Assembly: GCA_024741835.1 (NCBI GenBank)
Contig: JAENRP010000678.1
Coordinates: 1 to 10,653 of the forward strand
DNA from: Diplocarpon mali
Taxonomy: Eukaryota; Ascomycota; Leotiomycetes; Helotiales; Drepanopezizaceae
DNA: 10,653 nucleotides
Reading direction: 5' to 3'
Numbering within the stretch: the first letter of the stretch is position 1; each line of letters starts with the position of its first letter. Of this stretch, positions 9,188 to 10,653 are shown piece after piece. Under the pieces are notes generated by a model, which ran no database searches, was not told the DNA's origin, and worked only from the letters and a program-made list of their open reading frames with translations. The position numbers and the translations under genes were made by a program.

Positions 9188-9204
9188 TCAAAAGGAGAGG
9201 GTAG
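9188..9204 (+). promoter_or_regulatory. polypurine tract, plus-strand primer site
   Basis: A run of A and G (AAAAGGAGAGGG, 9190-9201) lies directly upstream of the 3' LTR. Its position and composition are those of the primer used for plus-strand DNA synthesis. It also encodes the last residues of Pol. Confidence 0.88.
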
Positions 9205-9458
9205 TATTATAGCTATATTATATGTATATTATATAAACGGTTATATTATATATCGAAGTCAGGTATACACTAAGGTAGCAAGGTGGCTAGATCACGTATA
9301 TGCTAGTAAAGCACCTGTACTTATTCTGGAGGAGCTTTATTAAAGACTCTCTCTTCTTCTTTATCTTTTCTTCTCAATTACATAGCGTACCTCTTGAGGT
9401 AATACAGTCAGCGTCACTCAATTCTCGCCTTCTGTACGCTCGAGAGCGAGTCGTAACA
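9205..9458 (+). repeat. 3' LTR of the gypsy element (254 bp)
   Basis: Same length as the 5' LTR and alignable without gaps. It ends CGTAACA (unmutated CA end) and starts TATTATA (mutated). About 36 differences from the 5' LTR, all transitions by hand count. This copy is the A+T-richer one in the half next to the element interior and the G+C-richer one in the outer half. Confidence 0.97.
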
Positions 9459-9463
9459 TTAGC
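9459..9463. repeat. target site duplication TTAGC, right copy
   Basis: Exact repeat of 2041-2045 directly after the 3' LTR. Confidence 0.97.
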
Positions 9464-10114
9464 ATCTTATAGTAGAGTGCGATAGTTAGTCTCTGCTTAT
9501 TAAATGCTTTGCTTAGCAATGCTATTCTAATAGGAACCTTTGTATATTATAGTTAGTTTATAATAAACTCCTTATTTTACCTATTTATTAAGCTTTGCTT
9601 TAATCTTTAATGCATTATTAGACCTAATAGCTATTAGCTTTAACTAGGTCTAGCGTTCCTTTATCACTTTCTAAGTTTCCAACTTTTTTATAAGCTTAAA
9701 TTTAGTCTTAGCGCAAATAGTCCATATCTACTAAGTAAAGTTATCTACTATTTAAAAAAACTAATTATTTCCTTTAATTGAAATTGTAAATAGTCTAGTA
9801 GTATTAATAGATATTAGCACTAGTATTAAATCTTTTTATAAATAAGCTTAATTTACGTCCGATTTCGAAGTTTTATTAGCTTATAAATTTAATATACTAA
9901 GCGATCCTTTAGTACTTAGATCTTCTATTTTAAAATTAAGACCTTATATAAGCCTTTTAATTTCTTTAAACTTAAATATGCAAATCTTTTATATATTAGC
10001 TAATACTTTAATAGGCTTTTAACTTTTAATAGCTTTAATAGCCTATTATTAGTTGATGCTTTATTATTAGCAGCTAGAAAGGACTAATAATAATAGTTTA
10101 AGGTTTTGCTATTT
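9464..10114 (-). pseudogene. Ty1/copia-type pol, upstream half (GAG-pre-integrase region and integrase core), RIP-degraded
   Basis: On the minus strand (codon low coordinate 2 mod 3) this continues the copia polyprotein cut at 2045. Read 5' to 3' on the minus strand, a GAG-pre-integrase-like region lies at about 10080-9890 (as seen: IKVLANI, FKEIKRLI, IEDLSTKGSL). The integrase core follows: TISIKGNN, then IVDNFT and IWTICAKTKFKLIKKLET, then IAIRSNNALKIKAKLN, where the catalytic Asp is Asn at 9617-9619. YRTLL and DANLLLEF run across the insertion junction. The catalytic Glu reads Lys at 9512-9514 (IAKQSI). The spacing between these two (35 codons) fits the DDE core. Upstream of about 10080 the frame becomes Gln/stop-rich and then meets the repeat array. 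Confidence 0.9.
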
Positions 10115-10588
10115 TCCAATTATAAGCCTGGCTTAAAAGTCATTTTTAATAAAACCGCAAGATCTACTTATAGTCCTAGCTTAAGAGTCGATTTCTTAGA
10201 AATAGCAAGATCTACTTACGGTCTTAGCTTAAGAGTCGTCTTTAACAAATTTGCGAATTTCATTCGCAGTCCTAGCTTAAGAGTTATTTTTATAAATTTC
10301 ACTTGCGATCTTAGCTTAAGAGTTATTATTAGCAAATTTGTAAAATCTACTTATAGTCTTAGCTTAAGAGTCATTTCTATTAAATTCACTTATAATCCTA
10401 GCTTAAGAATTATCTTTAAAAATACTTTACAATCTACTTATAATCTTAGCTTAAGAGTCATTTTTGCGAATTTCACTTATAATCCTAGCTTAAAAGTCTA
10501 TCTATTCTCCTTATCCTCGCTTAATTGTATTAAGGTAGAAAGTGCACTTTCTTTAAAGGAATCTACTTATAAGTCTGGCTTAAGAGTC
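10115..10588. repeat. ten-copy array of the nonapeptide-coding repeat
   Basis: Ten 27-bp units, typified by TCTACTTATAGTCCTAGC followed by TTAAGAGTC, start at 10115, 10163, 10211, 10259, 10298, 10346, 10385, 10433, 10472 and 10562. Start-to-start spacings are 48, 48, 48, 39, 48, 39, 48, 39 and 90, all multiples of 3. Spacers of 21 or 12 bases are themselves related (AT-rich, many beginning ATTT or GATTTC). On the plus strand each reads close to STYSPSLRV, inside an open frame of 171 codons (10106-10621). On the minus strand the same codons fall in the copia frame with TAA in each unit. The unit aligns to the pol copies with mainly C/T and G/A differences. Whether it belongs to the copia coding region or is an independent minisatellite is not resolved. 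Confidence 0.9.
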
Positions 10589-10653
10589 AATTTCTATAAT
10601 ATTACCTTTAAAATAATATAAAGTCTATTTTTAATTTTAACTTTAAAAATCAC
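10589..10653. other. A+T-rich window end, nothing recognised
   Basis: No repeat unit or retroelement motif is recognisable in these last bases. They may continue the copia element upstream of the array. Confidence 0.5.

Larger units (their letters stand above)
7401..9204 (+). pseudogene. pol: gypsy pol part 3: integrase, GPY/F-like region and chromodomain
   Basis: Frame 1, continuous with RT-RNase H. The RNase H-integrase spacer carries a pair of nonapeptide repeats (7477-7548). In the N-terminal zinc-binding region one His is seen (7798-7800), while the second expected His reads Tyr. The DDE core has Asp at 8011-8013 (LIIDFIKLP), Asp at 8191-8193 (LDRGA) and Lys at 8299-8301 where Glu is expected. 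Spacings of 60 codons and then 36 codons (35 residues between) match DD35E; the Lys is a GAG-to-AAG change. A GPY/F-like module follows (VKVLKKLRES, LPDSLYSIYLIFHLHLLHNYIP), then the chromodomain. The tail reads through the polypurine tract as VQFFKRRG and meets TAG at 9202-9204, directly against the 3' LTR. Confidence 0.95.
2046..9458 (+). mobile_element. complete Ty3/gypsy chromovirus-type LTR retrotransposon, 7413 bp, RIP-inactivated
   Basis: The element is bounded by 254-bp LTRs and a 5-bp target duplication. Domain order on the plus strand is gag with zinc knuckle, protease, RT, RNase H, integrase, chromodomain; RT before integrase is the Ty3/gypsy arrangement. The terminal chromodomain places it with the chromoviruses (Tf1/MAGGY-like lineages in fungi). 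Gag is read in frame 3, protease in frame 2 and RT to chromodomain in frame 1. Inactivation appears to be by base transitions: catalytic Asp and Glu codons are changed and stops are spread throughout. It is inserted antiparallel to the host copia element. The interior carries a solo LTR and five copies of a nonapeptide-coding repeat. Confidence 0.97.

Noticed and set aside
9300..9485. Plus-strand open frame of 61 codons
   Set aside because: It lies almost wholly inside the 3' LTR and has no protein resemblance.
10115..10588. CRISPR-like array of 27-bp repeats
   Set aside because: The spacers are short (12 or 21 bases), related to one another and in codon multiples. The setting is eukaryotic retrotransposon DNA and no cas genes are present.

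Overview
The window looks like repeat DNA from a filamentous ascomycete that has undergone repeat-induced point mutation (RIP). It is very A+T-rich and TpA-rich. Every long coding region is riddled with TAA and TAG stops and few TGA, as expected from CAA/CAG/TGG codons changed by C-to-T and G-to-A. Catalytic Asp and Glu codons have become Asn and Lys. I see no intact host gene, tRNA or rRNA; everything recognisable is retrotransposon.

The layout is a nest of three insertions. (1) The oldest layer is a Ty1/copia-type gag-pol on the minus strand, cut by both window edges. Its upstream part (GAG-pre-integrase region and integrase core) lies at about 9464-10110. Its downstream part (integrase C-terminus, linker, reverse transcriptase, start of RNase H) lies at 1-2045. 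(2) A complete Ty3/gypsy chromovirus-type element, 2046-9458 on the plus strand, is inserted in the copia integrase. It has two 254-bp LTRs, a perfect 5-bp target duplication TTAGC, a long leader, gag with a CCHC zinc knuckle, protease, RT, RNase H, integrase (DD35E spacing), a GPY/F-like region, a chromodomain and a polypurine tract. (3) A 307-bp solo LTR of a different element (2736-3042, target duplication CTTAT) is inserted in the gypsy leader.

The two gypsy LTRs differ at about 36 of 254 positions by hand count, all transitions and no indels. The changes are polar: the half of each LTR facing the interior is the more mutated half. All enzymatic domains examined have lost at least one catalytic residue, so the elements should be inactive without help in trans.

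The most unusual signal is a short repeat, about 27 bp, encoding a nonapeptide of the type STPRPGLRV when read on the plus strand. It occurs once in gypsy gag, as a pair 45 bp apart between protease and RT, as a second pair 45 bp apart between RNase H and integrase, and as ten copies at 10115-10588, next to the copia GAG-pre-integrase region. Spacings within each cluster are multiples of three. One repeat thus sits at inter-domain positions of two unrelated retrotransposons, and I do not recognise it as a described element.
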